Shown in pieces: positions 7,593 to 15,366 of a stretch of DNA of 34,540 nt. This DNA comes from Gemmatimonadota bacterium. GTDB lineage: Bacteria; Gemmatimonadota; Gemmatimonadetes; Longimicrobiales; RSA9. The notes below the pieces were generated by a model. The model ran no database searches, was not told the origin of the DNA, and saw only the letters and a program-made list of their open reading frames with translations. The stretch is from the NCBI GenBank assembly GCA_017881445.1, contig JADGQX010000017.1, positions 1 through 34,540 of the forward strand, written 5' to 3'. Position numbers and translations under genes: made by a program. How positions within the stretch are numbered: the first letter of the stretch is position 1; each line of letters begins with the position of its first letter.

Positions 7593-8375
7593 GTGACGCC
7601 GACGAACGCGCAGGAGCGGGTTTTGGAGGGAGTGGAGGTCGTCTGGGAGGCTCCGGGCTCGGCCGCGGTCACGCGCAAGCGTAGCCGCCGGATGCGGGCG
7701 GGTCTTGCGGAGCTGGCCCCGACGGTCGATTGGGCGCGGCGGGCGCAGGCCCGCCGGTACCTGAACGTGGTCATCGCGCTGACGCTGCTGATCCTGTCCC
7801 TGCCGGTGATGCTGGTGGTGGCGCTGCTGGTGAAGCTGACTTCGTCGGGCCCGGTTCTGTTCACGCAGACGCGGGTGGGTCTCGACCGGCGGCAGCTGGA
7901 GCCAGGGGGGAACTGGCGCCGGAGCGTGGACTACGGCGGCCGTCTCTTCAAGATCTACAAGTTCCGGACGATGTACGTGCATGCGGGCTGGGCCTGGGAC
8001 CAGGTGTGGGCGCAGCCGGATGATCCGCGGGTGACGCCGGTCGGCCGGATTCTGCGAGGCTTCCGGCTGGACGAGCTGCCGCAGCTCTTCAACGTCTTGC
8101 GGGGTGACATGAACGTGGTGGGACCGCGACCGGAGCAGCCGAAGATCTTCATGCAGCTGCGGGGCGAGATCGACCAGTATCAGCAGCGCCAGCGGGTGCT
8201 GCCGGGGATCACGGGGTGGGCGCAGATCAACCACCACTATGACGCCTCGGTGGACGATGTGCGGCAGAAGCTGACCTACGACCTGGAGTATGTGCAGCGC
8301 CAGTCGCTGATCCACGACGCGCTGATCCTCCTGCGGACGCTGCCGGTGGTGCTGCTGCGGCGAGGCGCGTGGTGA
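7593..8375 (+). CDS. Undecaprenyl-phosphate sugar phosphotransferase (bacterial sugar transferase, PF02397 type)
   Basis: 260 residues. One N-terminal membrane segment (about 57-80) is followed by the catalytic domain with KIYKFRTM (120-127), the Asp-Glu pair in RLDELPQLFNVLRGDM (158-173), GPRPE (177-181) and GITGWAQI (205-212). The enzyme transfers a sugar phosphate from a nucleotide sugar to undecaprenyl phosphate and so starts the repeat unit. It has only the catalytic module, lacking the extra N-terminal membrane region of WbaP/WcaJ, as in short PglC-like members. GTG 7593 is the start: AGGGAG lies 6 nt upstream. It is the first gene of the operon that contains the exosortase (next start 2 bp after its stop). 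Confidence 0.9.
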   Translation: MTPTNAQERVLEGVEVVWEAPGSAAVTRKRSRRMRAGLAELAPTVDWARRAQARRYLNVVIALTLLILSLPVMLVVALLVKLTSSGPVLFTQTRVGLDRRQLEPGGNWRRSVDYGGRLFKIYKFRTMYVHAGWAWDQVWAQPDDPRVTPVGRILRGFRLDELPQLFNVLRGDMNVVGPRPEQPKIFMQLRGEIDQYQQRQRVLPGITGWAQINHHYDASVDDVRQKLTYDLEYVQRQSLIHDALILLRTLPVVLLRRGAW

Positions 8376-8376
8376 G

Positions 8377-9255
8377 ATGACGGAGCTGGCAGTAGACGTC
8401 GCGGGGCGCGCGCTTCCGGTGCGCTTGAGCCGGTACGTTCCGCACCTGTTCGCGGCTGCCGGCTTCGCTGTCCTGTTCTGGCGTCCGCTGCAGATGCTGG
8501 CGGTGGACTGGTGGACGGATCCGGAGGCGGGGCACGGGCTGCTGATCGCGCCGCTGGCGCTCTGGCTGGCGTGGCGGGCGGGGCTGTCGGAGAAGTCGGC
8601 TCCGCGGCCGATGGCGGGGCTGGTGCTGCTGGCCGGGGCGGTGGGGCTGCGCTACCTGGCCGGGCTGGCGGGCGAGTGGTTCAGCATGCGGATTTCGGCG
8701 CTGCTGGCCGCGGTGGCCCTGGTGCTGTTCTGGCGCGGCCTGCCGCAGCTGCGCCGCTGGTGGCTGCCGGCGACGCTGCTGCTGCTGTCGATCCCGCTGC
8801 CCGAGATGGTGCTGGGCACCCTCGCGCTGCCGTTGCAGCTGGAGGCGTCGCGGCTGGGAGCGGCGCTGCTGCGCTGGCGGGACGTGCCGGTGGTGCTGGC
8901 GGGGAACGTGATCCACATGCCGGGCCGCTCGCTGTTCGTCACCGAGGCGTGCAGCGGGTTGCGGTCGCTGACCGCGCTGATCTCGCTGGGCGTGCTCATC
9001 GGCGGCGGCTGGCTGCGGCACCCCGTGACCCGCTGGGCGATCGTGCTGGCGGCGATCCCGGTGGCGGTGGGGCTCAACGGGATCCGGGTGTTCCTGACCG
9101 GGTTCCTCGTGTACTTCGTGGACCCGGTACTGGGCACCGGGTTCATGCACCTGAGCGAGGGATGGGCGGTGTTCGTGGTGGCCTTCGCCATCCTGGGAGG
9201 CATTGCCTGGATGCTGGCGCGCATGGAGTCCCGCTTCACTGGAGTTCGGCCGTGA
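8377..9255 (+). CDS. Exosortase (EpsH/Xrt family transpeptidase)
   Basis: 292 residues with about eight membrane helices. The catalytic signature is complete: Cys192 in TEACSGLRSL, Arg237 in LNGIRVFLTGF and His258 in GFMHLSEGWAVF. Exosortases recognise C-terminal PEP-CTERM signals, cleave them at the inner membrane and probably attach the protein to a carrier or glycan. The EpsI domain is not fused but encoded by the next, overlapping gene. The two PEP-CTERM proteins just downstream are the obvious substrates. I do not assign an Xrt subtype letter from sequence alone. Confidence 0.93.
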   Translation: MTELAVDVAGRALPVRLSRYVPHLFAAAGFAVLFWRPLQMLAVDWWTDPEAGHGLLIAPLALWLAWRAGLSEKSAPRPMAGLVLLAGAVGLRYLAGLAGEWFSMRISALLAAVALVLFWRGLPQLRRWWLPATLLLLSIPLPEMVLGTLALPLQLEASRLGAALLRWRDVPVVLAGNVIHMPGRSLFVTEACSGLRSLTALISLGVLIGGGWLRHPVTRWAIVLAAIPVAVGLNGIRVFLTGFLVYFVDPVLGTGFMHLSEGWAVFVVAFAILGGIAWMLARMESRFTGVRP

Positions 9256-9902
9256 TCGCCGGGGTGCGCTGGGCACCGGCGGCGCTGCTCTGCGCGGGCG
9301 CGCTGGGCGTGGGCGTCAACCCGCAGCGGGTGCTGCCGCTGCGGCGGGAGCTGGCGACGACGGTGCCGGCCCGGGTCGCGGGCGGCTTCGTCTCGCGGGA
9401 CCTGCAGGTTCCGGTGGACGAGCAGCAGGTGGCGGGCATGACGTCGTACCTGCTGCGCGTGTACTCGCGGCCGGCGGCGCCGGCGGGGAGCGCGAAGGAC
9501 GTCTCGCTCTACGTGGGCTACTACTCGAGCCAGACGGAGGGGCGGACGATCCATTCGCCCAAGAACTGCCTGCCGGGCGCCGGCTGGGACGTGCTGGGCT
9601 CGCGCCAGGCGCAGGTGGCGACGGCCGCGGGGACGATCACGGTCAACCGCTACCTGCTGCAGAAGAAGAACGAGCGCGCCCTGGTGCTCTACTGGTACCA
9701 GGGGCGCGGCCGGATCGAGGCCAGCGAGTATGCGGTCAAGTGGCAGCTGCTGCGGGACACCGCCCTCAGGCGCCGCAGCGACGAAGCGCTGGTCCGGGTC
9801 ATCGTGCCCGTGGTCGGCTCGGAGCGGGATGCGTTCCGCCTGGCCAGCGAGTTCGCGGCAGAGGTGGTGCCGAGCGTGAGCGCGGCGCTGCCGGCGGCCT
9901 GA
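9252..9902 (+). CDS. epsI: EpsI family protein (exosortase partner, DUF3485)
   Basis: 216 residues. An N-terminal membrane anchor or signal (residues 5-22) is followed by an extracytoplasmic domain with the diagnostic text SLYVGYYSSQTEGRTIHSPK (85-104) and NCLPGAGW (105-112). EpsI proteins always accompany exosortases; their biochemical role is unsettled. The GTG start at 9252 overlaps the exosortase stop by 4 bp (GTGA), so translation is coupled, and GGAG lies 8 nt upstream. The same frame is open far upstream through the exosortase gene, but that part is a shadow. Confidence 0.9.
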   Translation: MIAGVRWAPAALLCAGALGVGVNPQRVLPLRRELATTVPARVAGGFVSRDLQVPVDEQQVAGMTSYLLRVYSRPAAPAGSAKDVSLYVGYYSSQTEGRTIHSPKNCLPGAGWDVLGSRQAQVATAAGTITVNRYLLQKKNERALVLYWYQGRGRIEASEYAVKWQLLRDTALRRRSDEALVRVIVPVVGSERDAFRLASEFAAEVVPSVSAALPAA

Positions 9903-9923
9903 TCCGCCAGAGGGCAAAGTCAC

Positions 9924-9944
9924 GCCGCCGGACGAACCGGCGGC
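9924..9944 (+). terminator. Hairpin after epsI
   Basis: GCCGCCGG (9924-9931) pairs perfectly with CCGGCGGC (9937-9944) around the loop ACGAA, 21 bp after the epsI stop and 30 bp before the next start. There is no T-run, so it may be a processing or attenuation hairpin rather than a full terminator. Confidence 0.4.
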
Positions 9945-9974
9945 AGGGATCTCGTCAACGGAGCTGGAACACCC

Positions 9975-10517
9975 ATGTCCATGCTGTCCTATCGCCCTCT
10001 GCTGAAGGCGATCTACCCGATGGGCGCGCTGCTGGTGGTGGCCGCCGTGCTGGACCCGGTGGTGCGCACCTACCCGTTCCAGCCGACTGTGCTGAGCTGG
10101 CGCTTCGGCGCCGTGGGCCTCTTCTCTGATTCCATGGTGGGCGTGCTCTTCGGGCTGGGCTGGCTCGTGGCGGGCGCCGCCATCCTCCAACAGCGCCGGG
10201 CGCTGCAGCTGCTCTCGGCCCTCACGCTCGCCTTCGGCATCGGCCTCGCCGTGATCATTGGCGTCTTCTCGCTGGACGCGCTGCAGATCCGGGCGGGCGC
10301 GGCGCCGGGCTTCAAGCCGGCACTGGACGCCTCGGTCATGAAGGCGCTGCTGATGATGGGGCTGACGGTTCCCGTGGCGATCGTGGCGGGAGTCGCGGGC
10401 TGGAAGTCCAGCAAGCAGAGCCTGGCGACGGCGGCTGCACCGCGCCGGGCCACGGCGATGCTGCTGGAGCACCAGCGTGAGGGGGTGGCCGTCGCGGGCG
10501 ACAGATCGTCGCGCTGA
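9975..10517 (+). CDS. Small four-helix membrane protein of unknown function
   Basis: 180 residues. Four hydrophobic segments can be seen at about 12-28, 52-72, 76-100 and 119-142, with a short hydrophilic, Arg/Gln-containing tail (145-180) that is probably cytoplasmic. I recognise no family motif. It sits between epsI and the first PEP-CTERM gene, so a role in the sorting system is suggested by position only. The ATG at 9975 has GGAG about 11 nt upstream. It begins 72 bp after epsI, beyond a hairpin. Confidence 0.7.
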   Translation: MSMLSYRPLLKAIYPMGALLVVAAVLDPVVRTYPFQPTVLSWRFGAVGLFSDSMVGVLFGLGWLVAGAAILQQRRALQLLSALTLAFGIGLAVIIGVFSLDALQIRAGAAPGFKPALDASVMKALLMMGLTVPVAIVAGVAGWKSSKQSLATAAAPRRATAMLLEHQREGVAVAGDRSSR

Positions 10518-10549
10518 GGGACGGCCCTAAAATCAGAGGAGGGAACCGG

Positions 10550-11272
10550 ATGAATTGGAGACACACAGCAGGGACTCTCGCGGTGGCGATCGGACTCACG
10601 CTCGGGAGCGTGAGTGCGGGGTCCGCCACGGGGGCGCCGGTCCCACCCCAGGGCAGCCTGACCGCCCTGGGGGGACCGGTATGGGCCACGTTCGTGAACA
10701 AGACGGCGGTGCTCGTGTCCGAGGTCTGGTTCTTCGGCTCGAGCAACCCGGGCCCGAGCAACAGCCCGAACGTCTCGGGCGCTCGCTTCCTGTTCGCGAA
10801 CAACGGCGCAAAGTTCTCGCAGTACAACCACGCGACGGCCGCGGCGTTCACTCCGCCGGCCCTGACGACGCAGACGGTGTTCCTCGGCAACTTCGCCGCG
10901 GGGACGTCCCTCGTCTTCGGGCTGTTCGTGCCGCAGCTCAAGAACACGACCTTCGCGCCCAAGGGCCGCTGGTTCTATACCGGCGCGCCGAACGCCAACC
11001 AGGACGACAACGTCCATGGGAAGTACACGGTCCTGAACCCGACCACCACCCAGGTGGCGTTCGAGGATCTGTGCCACGGCTCGTTCTCTCCCGTGGTCTG
11101 CGCGGCCGACAATCCGCATTACGTGTCGGCATGGGAGTACAACGCCCACCTCTTCAACGTGCAGGGTGCCACGGTAACGCCCGAGCCGGTCTCCATGACG
11201 CTCTTCGGCACGGGGATGATGGGGCTGGCGGCGCTGCGGCGTCGTCGGAAGAAGGTGCAGCCGGAGGCCTGA
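10550..11272 (+). CDS. PEP-CTERM sorting-domain protein, DUF4114-like (copy 1)
   Basis: 240 residues. A signal peptide (1 to about 26, ending SAGSATGA) is followed by a beta-rich mature domain. The C-terminal sorting signal has TPEP (210-213), a hydrophobic stretch VSMTLFGTGMMGLAAL and RRRRKK. The mature layout (FLGNFAAGTSLVFGLFV, RWFYTGAPN, DDNVHGKYTVLNP, VAFEDLC) resembles DUF4114 PEP-CTERM proteins. The usual acidic D-x-D-Y-D-D loop is replaced by AWEYNAHLF, and two Cys appear (EDLC...VVC), perhaps a disulfide. AGGAGGG at 10537-10543 sets the start. It is the likely substrate of the exosortase upstream. The DUF4114 link is my reading of the pattern. Confidence 0.9.
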   Translation: MNWRHTAGTLAVAIGLTLGSVSAGSATGAPVPPQGSLTALGGPVWATFVNKTAVLVSEVWFFGSSNPGPSNSPNVSGARFLFANNGAKFSQYNHATAAAFTPPALTTQTVFLGNFAAGTSLVFGLFVPQLKNTTFAPKGRWFYTGAPNANQDDNVHGKYTVLNPTTTQVAFEDLCHGSFSPVVCAADNPHYVSAWEYNAHLFNVQGATVTPEPVSMTLFGTGMMGLAALRRRRKKVQPEA

Positions 11273-11281
11273 CCGCCGGCG

Positions 11282-11300
11282 GCCGGTCCTCGCGACCGGC
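11282..11300 (+). terminator. Hairpin after first PEP-CTERM gene
   Basis: A 7-bp perfect stem GCCGGTC/GACCGGC with a 5-nt loop starts 9 bp after the stop codon. There is no T-run. It probably defines the 3' end of the exosortase operon transcript. Confidence 0.45.
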
Positions 11301-11796
11301 AACGGCGGGACGGACGCGCCGGACGCCGCTCCCTCGCGGAGGCGGGTCCGGCGCGGTTCTCCTCCCGGCGGGCCCGGGTTCGGGCCCCCGGGACGCCTCG
11401 CTCCCCCCCGGGTGAGGCGGACCCCCGCGTCGAGCGGAGGACGGAGAAGTGAGGAGGGCTCCGGTCGTGCCGCCACGGCAGAGTCGCCGCGGGGCCGCCG
11501 GAGTAGGTGCGGCGTCCATTCCCCCGGGTGATGGCGCGTGCCGAATGGGGGCTCCCGCGCGAGACGGCGCCGCGGGAGTCGAGAAGTTGCCCGGCCTCGC
11601 ACGGTCGCCGACGATCGGCGGCCGCATCTCGCCGGGTCCCTACTCGCCGGTCCCGCGCACGCCCGCGTCCCGAAGCGGAGCGAGCGCGAGAGCCGACCGC
11701 CGGCCGTGAAGCGCGATCCGCAGCCCGATCGCGCCCTGCGCCTGCGCCCGAATGGGCGGCGCTCCGGTGGTCCTGGAGGAAGTGCGGCGGGGTGAG

Positions 11797-11813
11797 GTGA
11801 GGTTGGACCTCAC
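11797..11813. promoter_or_regulatory. Inverted repeat upstream of second PEP-CTERM gene
   Basis: GTGAGGT-TGG-ACCTCAC is a perfect 7-bp inverted repeat, preceded by an extra GTGAG half copy, about 105 bp before the start at 11917. Its position suits an operator; the binding protein is unknown. Confidence 0.3.
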
Positions 11814-11916
11814 AGCCGTTCGGCGACGACGCCGTGGCAGTCCGTCGCCGCCGCGGGCGACACACCGTGCCAACGCAGTATTGGGGAACCACAGTTCAAT
11901 CGGGGGAGAGTGCCAC

Positions 11917-12645
11917 ATGAAGTTCCAACGGGCGGTAGCCGCCCTTGGTCTCGCTGTCGGCCTGGCGCTCGGTAGCGCCAGCGCCGGCTCCGCGACCTTG
12001 GCGCCGGTTCTGCCAGGCAGCCAGGGGAGCCTGACGGCGCTGGGCGGGCCCGTCTGGGTGACGTTCCTGTCGAAGAACGCCGCCCTGGTGTCCGAAGTCT
12101 GGTTCTTCGGATCCACCAACCCGGGGCCCAACCAGCATCCCAGCGTCGTGGGGGCCCGCTTCCTGTGGGCCAACAACGGCGCCAAGTTCTCGCTGTACAA
12201 CCATGCCGTCGCGGCGGTGCACACAGCGCCGCCACTGTCGACCCAGACCATCTTCCTGGGCAACTTCGCCAGGGGCACGTCGCTGGTCTTCGGGCTGTTC
12301 GTGCCGAACCTGAAGAACACCACGTTCGCGCCCAAGGGCCGCTGGTTCTACACCGGCGCGCCCAACCGGAACGCGGACGACAACATCCACGCCAAGTACA
12401 CCGTCCTGAACCCGACCAACACCAAGGTCGGCTTCGAGGACCTGTGCAAGGGCACGTACGCGCCCACGATCTGCTCGGCTGACAACCAGAAGTTCGTGGC
12501 CGCCTGGGAGTACAACGCGAACGTGTTCGACGTCAAGGGCGCCACGGTCACGCCCGAGCCGGTCTCCATGACGCTCTTCGGCACTGGCGCCGCCGGCCTC
12601 GCCTTCCTCCGCCGCCGGCGGAAGAAGCAGCAGCTGGAGGCCTGA
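11917..12645 (+). CDS. PEP-CTERM sorting-domain protein, DUF4114-like (copy 2)
   Basis: 242 residues, a close paralogue of the preceding gene (most positions of the mature domain are identical by eye). A signal peptide ends at SAGSA. The mature domain keeps FLGNFARGTSLVFGLFV, KNTTFAPKGRWFYTGAPN, DDNIHAKYTVLNP and VGFEDLC. The sorting tail has TPEP (212-215), a hydrophobic stretch and RRRRKK. The two conserved Cys (EDLC, TIC) and the AWEYNANVF replacement of the acidic loop are shared with copy 1. ATG 11917 is chosen because GGGGGAGAG lies about 7 nt upstream and a clean signal peptide follows. It is likely anchored or released by the exosortase at 8377. Confidence 0.9.
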   Translation: MKFQRAVAALGLAVGLALGSASAGSATLAPVLPGSQGSLTALGGPVWVTFLSKNAALVSEVWFFGSTNPGPNQHPSVVGARFLWANNGAKFSLYNHAVAAVHTAPPLSTQTIFLGNFARGTSLVFGLFVPNLKNTTFAPKGRWFYTGAPNRNADDNIHAKYTVLNPTNTKVGFEDLCKGTYAPTICSADNQKFVAAWEYNANVFDVKGATVTPEPVSMTLFGTGAAGLAFLRRRRKKQQLEA

Positions 12646-12701
12646 CCTTCCTCCGATCGCCCGGCACCAGGGGGTAACACCCGCCGGGCGGCCTGACTGA
12701 T

Positions 12702-12745
12702 CCGGGCCCATCCTTCCCAGGGATGGGCCCGGTTCGTCGTCGAGG
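12702..12745 (+). terminator. Intrinsic-type terminator after second PEP-CTERM gene
   Basis: CCGGGCCCATCC (12702-12713) pairs perfectly with GGATGGGCCCGG (12721-12732) around a 7-nt loop, followed by TTCGTCGTCG. The stem is strong; the downstream T content is modest. It lies 57 bp after the stop. Confidence 0.65.
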
Positions 12746-12753
12746 CCAGGAAC

Positions 12754-12858
12754 GACGGGAAGCAGGACGGCAAAGGACCGGGGACGCAGGCGCAGGCGGT
12801 GACGTTCCCGTTTCCGTGGGCGTCCAGCGCCTGCGCCTGCGCATCCGGCCGTTGAAGT
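12754..12858. repeat. Tandem hairpin repeat, unit 1 (about 105 bp)
   Basis: This unit and the next (12867-12973) are near-identical direct copies, offset by 113 bp. Each starts GACGGGA(A/G)GCAGGACGGCAAA and ends near CCGGCCG. Inside, a 14-bp arm CGCAGGCGCAGGCG (12785-12798) pairs with its complement (12828-12841) across a 29-nt loop containing TTCCCGTTTCCGT. The hairpin and the loop sequence are both conserved between units. Confidence 0.75.
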
Positions 12859-12866
12859 GCGCGGCG

Positions 12867-12973
12867 GACGGGAGGCAGGACGGCAAACGACCGGAGACGC
12901 AGGCGCAGGCGGTGACCGTTCCCGTTTCCGTGGGGCGTTCAGCGCCTGCGCCTGCGCAACCGGCCGTGGAGGT
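12867..12973. repeat. Tandem hairpin repeat, unit 2 (about 107 bp)
   Basis: Second copy of the unit at 12754. The 14-bp stem is 12898-12911 with 12943-12956, and the 31-nt loop again holds TTCCCGTTTCCGT. Differences from unit 1 are single-base changes and one-base insertions in the loop. It ends 24 bp before the convergent glycosyltransferase stop. Confidence 0.75.
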
Positions 12974-12997
12974 TGGCGCGGCTGTCGGGCGGGTCCG

Positions 12998-14176
12998 TCA
13001 CCCCACGGGCACCACGTCCCGGCGGGTGGGCTCCCACATGGGGGCGCGCTCGCCGTGGATGGCCTTGAGGGTGGCGTGCACGGCGGCCACGTTGCCCGCC
13101 AGCAGGAAGGCGGGCAGGGAGAGGGCGCGGGGCAGCCGGCGGGCGGGGAGGAGCCAGCCCAGGGCGCCGGCGGCGAGCAGGGCGAGGGCGGCGCCGAGGA
13201 GTACGGCGGCCCAGATGTGGACCGTGGCCAGGAGTGCCATGCCGAGCAGGCCGGCGGCGGCGGCCCAGGGCGCCGCCCAGCGGCAGAGCTTGTGGCTGAA
13301 CAGCATCCAGGCAAAGCTCCCGTAGCGCCACGGGTTGAGCAGCCTGCGCAGGTGGTGCAGCGTCTCCATGCCGCGGGCGATGGTGCGCACCTTCCGCGGG
13401 TACTCGCGCTCGAGGGAGGGGGCGCGCGGCACGTAGCAGATGGCCTCGTCCACGGAGACGGCGCGGTAGCCGTTCAGCCGGGCGAGCAGGGCGGAGGCGA
13501 AGTCGCGGCTGAGGTGCTCGGGCAGGGGCGCGCGGTGCAGCTGCGTGCGGATGGCGTAGAGGCAGCCGGAAGCGCCCACGATGCCTGCGACGCGGGTTTC
13601 CAGGGCGCGGATGCGCATCTCGTAGCCCACGTACCCGGACTCCACAGTATTGGCGTCGGCATCGAGGTGGGCGACGCTCACATCGCGGCCGGAGGCCACG
13701 CCCACGCGGGGGTCGGCCAGCCGGGCCACGAGGTGGCGCACGGCGTCGGGGTGCAGGCGGATGGAGGCGTCGGTATTGACCACGATCTCCGTATCGATGA
13801 GGGCGGCGGCCAGGTGCTCGCCGGAGGTCTTGCCGGCGCGCACGGGCGCCCGCAGCAGGCGGACGCCGCGGTCGGCGTAGCCGCGCACGATGTCGTCCGT
13901 GCCGTCACTGGAGGCGTCGGAGACCACCACGATGTTCAGGCGGTCGGAGGGATAGTGGAGGCCCAGCAGGTTGTCGAGCAGCGCCGCCATCTGGCGCTCC
14001 TCGTTGTAGACGGGGACGCTGATGGTGACGGCGGGCCAGTCGCCCGGGACGATGCCGGGCGCGGGGCGGGCCGGGCGCAGGCGCGCCAGCAGTGCCAGGA
14101 TGAGCGGATAGCCGGCATAGGCGTAGACGATCAGCGCGGCGGACGAGGCGACAAGCGCCCAGGCGAACATGAGCAT
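12998..14176 (-). CDS. Membrane-anchored family 2 glycosyltransferase
   Basis: About 392 residues. An N-terminal membrane helix (3-29) is followed by a GT-A domain: ITISVPVYNEE-like start (about 50-60), VVVSDASSDGTDDIV (83-97), the metal-binding NTDASI region (134-139), then a Ser-Arg-Asp-Phe segment likely to be the catalytic-base region. Two or three membrane helices lie at the C-terminus. Such enzymes add sugars processively or singly on the cytoplasmic face. The start ATG 14176 has GAGG 11 nt upstream and follows the upstream glycosyltransferase by 8 bp. It is the last gene of a three-gene minus-strand operon (16244 to 12998). Confidence 0.88.
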   Translation of the reverse strand: MLMFAWALVASSAALIVYAYAGYPLILALLARLRPARPAPGIVPGDWPAVTISVPVYNEERQMAALLDNLLGLHYPSDRLNIVVVSDASSDGTDDIVRGYADRGVRLLRAPVRAGKTSGEHLAAALIDTEIVVNTDASIRLHPDAVRHLVARLADPRVGVASGRDVSVAHLDADANTVESGYVGYEMRIRALETRVAGIVGASGCLYAIRTQLHRAPLPEHLSRDFASALLARLNGYRAVSVDEAICYVPRAPSLEREYPRKVRTIARGMETLHHLRRLLNPWRYGSFAWMLFSHKLCRWAAPWAAAAGLLGMALLATVHIWAAVLLGAALALLAAGALGWLLPARRLPRALSLPAFLLAGNVAAVHATLKAIHGERAPMWEPTRRDVVPVG

Positions 14177-14184
14177 CGGGGGAA

Positions 14185-15366
14185 TTACCTCGAGAGTGAG
14201 CGATACAGGGTTTCGTAGCGCCGGAGCCAGGGCCCCTGGCCGAAGCGCTCCGCCAGGCGGACTCGTCCGGCGGCGGCGCGGCGCGTGGCGGCGGCGGGAT
14301 CGCGCCGCACGGCGGCAATGGCCGCGGCCAGCCCGGCCGGGTCGTCCGGGGCCACCAGCAGTCCGGCGTCGCCCAGCACGTCGGGCACGCCGCCCACCCG
14401 GCTGGCGACGATGGGCGTGCCGGCGTGCATGGCCTCGAACAGCACCATGGGCGTCCCCTCGGTGCGGGAGCTGAGCACGAAGGCATCGAAGGTGGGGAAG
14501 AGCCGCTCGGCGCCCGGCATCAGCCCGCGCCAGCGGATGCGCCCGGCCACGCCCGCGGCGGCGGCCAGCGCCTCGAGGCGGGCGCGCTCGGCGCCATCGC
14601 CTACGAAGCTGACCAGCACCGGCAGGTCGCCGAGGCGCGCCAGCGCCCGCACCAGCACGTCGGCGCCCTTCTCCTTCGACAGCCGCCCGACCCAGCCCAC
14701 GTGGAAGGCACCGGCGGGAACGCCCAGCGCCTCGCGCGAGGGCGCCGGGGCCACCACGGTCGCCGGGGCGATGGGCGCCCAGGCGTTGCGGATGGCGTGG
14801 ATGCGCTCGGGGCGCACGCCCCGGGCCGCGAGCAGCGCCACCAGCGGCTCCGATACCGCCACCACCGCATCGAAGCGCTGGAAGGCCCGGCGCTGCAGCC
14901 ACTCGTAGACGCGGTTGCGGGCGTCGCCGCCGGTGAAGCCGTGCACGGTGGTGAGGGTGGGCACGCCCGCGGCGCGGGCGACGGGGGCGTCCAGCACGTC
15001 CGGGCGATAGCCGTGGGTGTGCACCACGTCGGGTGCGAGCGCCGCTGCCAGCGCCCGCACCCGGCGGCGCTCGTCCAGGTAGGCGCGTCCGGCGAGGGCC
15101 AGGGGGTGCACGGTGACGCCGGCGTCGAGGAGCGGCTCCAGGAAGGGGCGGGCGTCGTCGCCCGGGCCGAGCACGGCGACCACGTGCACCTGGTGGCCGT
15201 CGGCGACGTGCCCCGCGGCCAGCAGCTGCACCACCCGCTCCAGCCCGCCCACGGGGGCCGGCGACGTGATGTGCAGGATGGTGAGCGGCCGGTCCGGCCC
15301 GAGGGCAGGGCGGTTGGCCGGGAGCGGCGCGGACCGATTGGCCGCGGCGGAGCCGGCAGCGCTCAC
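14185..15366 (-). CDS. Glycosyltransferase family 4 (GT-B)
   Basis: About 393 residues. The N-terminal domain opens with ILHITSPAPVGGLERVVQLL, the glycine-rich acceptor loop of GT4 enzymes. The C-terminal donor-binding domain has GWVGRLSKEKGADVLVRAL and the E-x7-E region SSRTEGTPMVLFEAMHAGTP. It transfers a sugar from a nucleotide donor to the lipid-linked repeat unit. The GTG start at 15366 overlaps the sulfotransferase stop (GTGA), showing coupled translation. The longer open frame upstream to 17244 is a shadow of other genes. Confidence 0.9.
   Translation of the reverse strand: MSAAGSAAANRSAPLPANRPALGPDRPLTILHITSPAPVGGLERVVQLLAAGHVADGHQVHVVAVLGPGDDARPFLEPLLDAGVTVHPLALAGRAYLDERRRVRALAAALAPDVVHTHGYRPDVLDAPVARAAGVPTLTTVHGFTGGDARNRVYEWLQRRAFQRFDAVVAVSEPLVALLAARGVRPERIHAIRNAWAPIAPATVVAPAPSREALGVPAGAFHVGWVGRLSKEKGADVLVRALARLGDLPVLVSFVGDGAERARLEALAAAAGVAGRIRWRGLMPGAERLFPTFDAFVLSSRTEGTPMVLFEAMHAGTPIVASRVGGVPDVLGDAGLLVAPDDPAGLAAAIAAVRRDPAAATRRAAAGRVRLAERFGQGPWLRRYETLYRSLSR

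Larger units (their letters stand above)
11273..11916. other. 644-bp GC-rich intergenic region rich in inverted repeats
   Basis: No convincing gene is present. Hairpins include GCCGGTC/GACCGGC at 11282-11300, just after the first PEP-CTERM gene (probable transcript end), GGGCCCG-GGTT-CGGGCCC at 11370-11387, and GTGAGGT-TGG-ACCTCAC at 11797-11813. The open frames here are Arg/Pro/Gly-rich and not gene-like. No sigma-54 element with correct spacing was found, so the promoter of the second PEP-CTERM gene is not identified. Confidence 0.6.

Noticed and set aside
11449-11709. An 86-codon GTG-started frame in the spacer between PEP-CTERM genes
   Set aside because: Arg/Ala/Pro/Gly-rich composition, no homology pattern, and it runs through several hairpins.
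12754-12973. The tandem repeats as a CRISPR array
   Set aside because: Only two units, each over 100 bp with no variable spacers, and no cas genes nearby.
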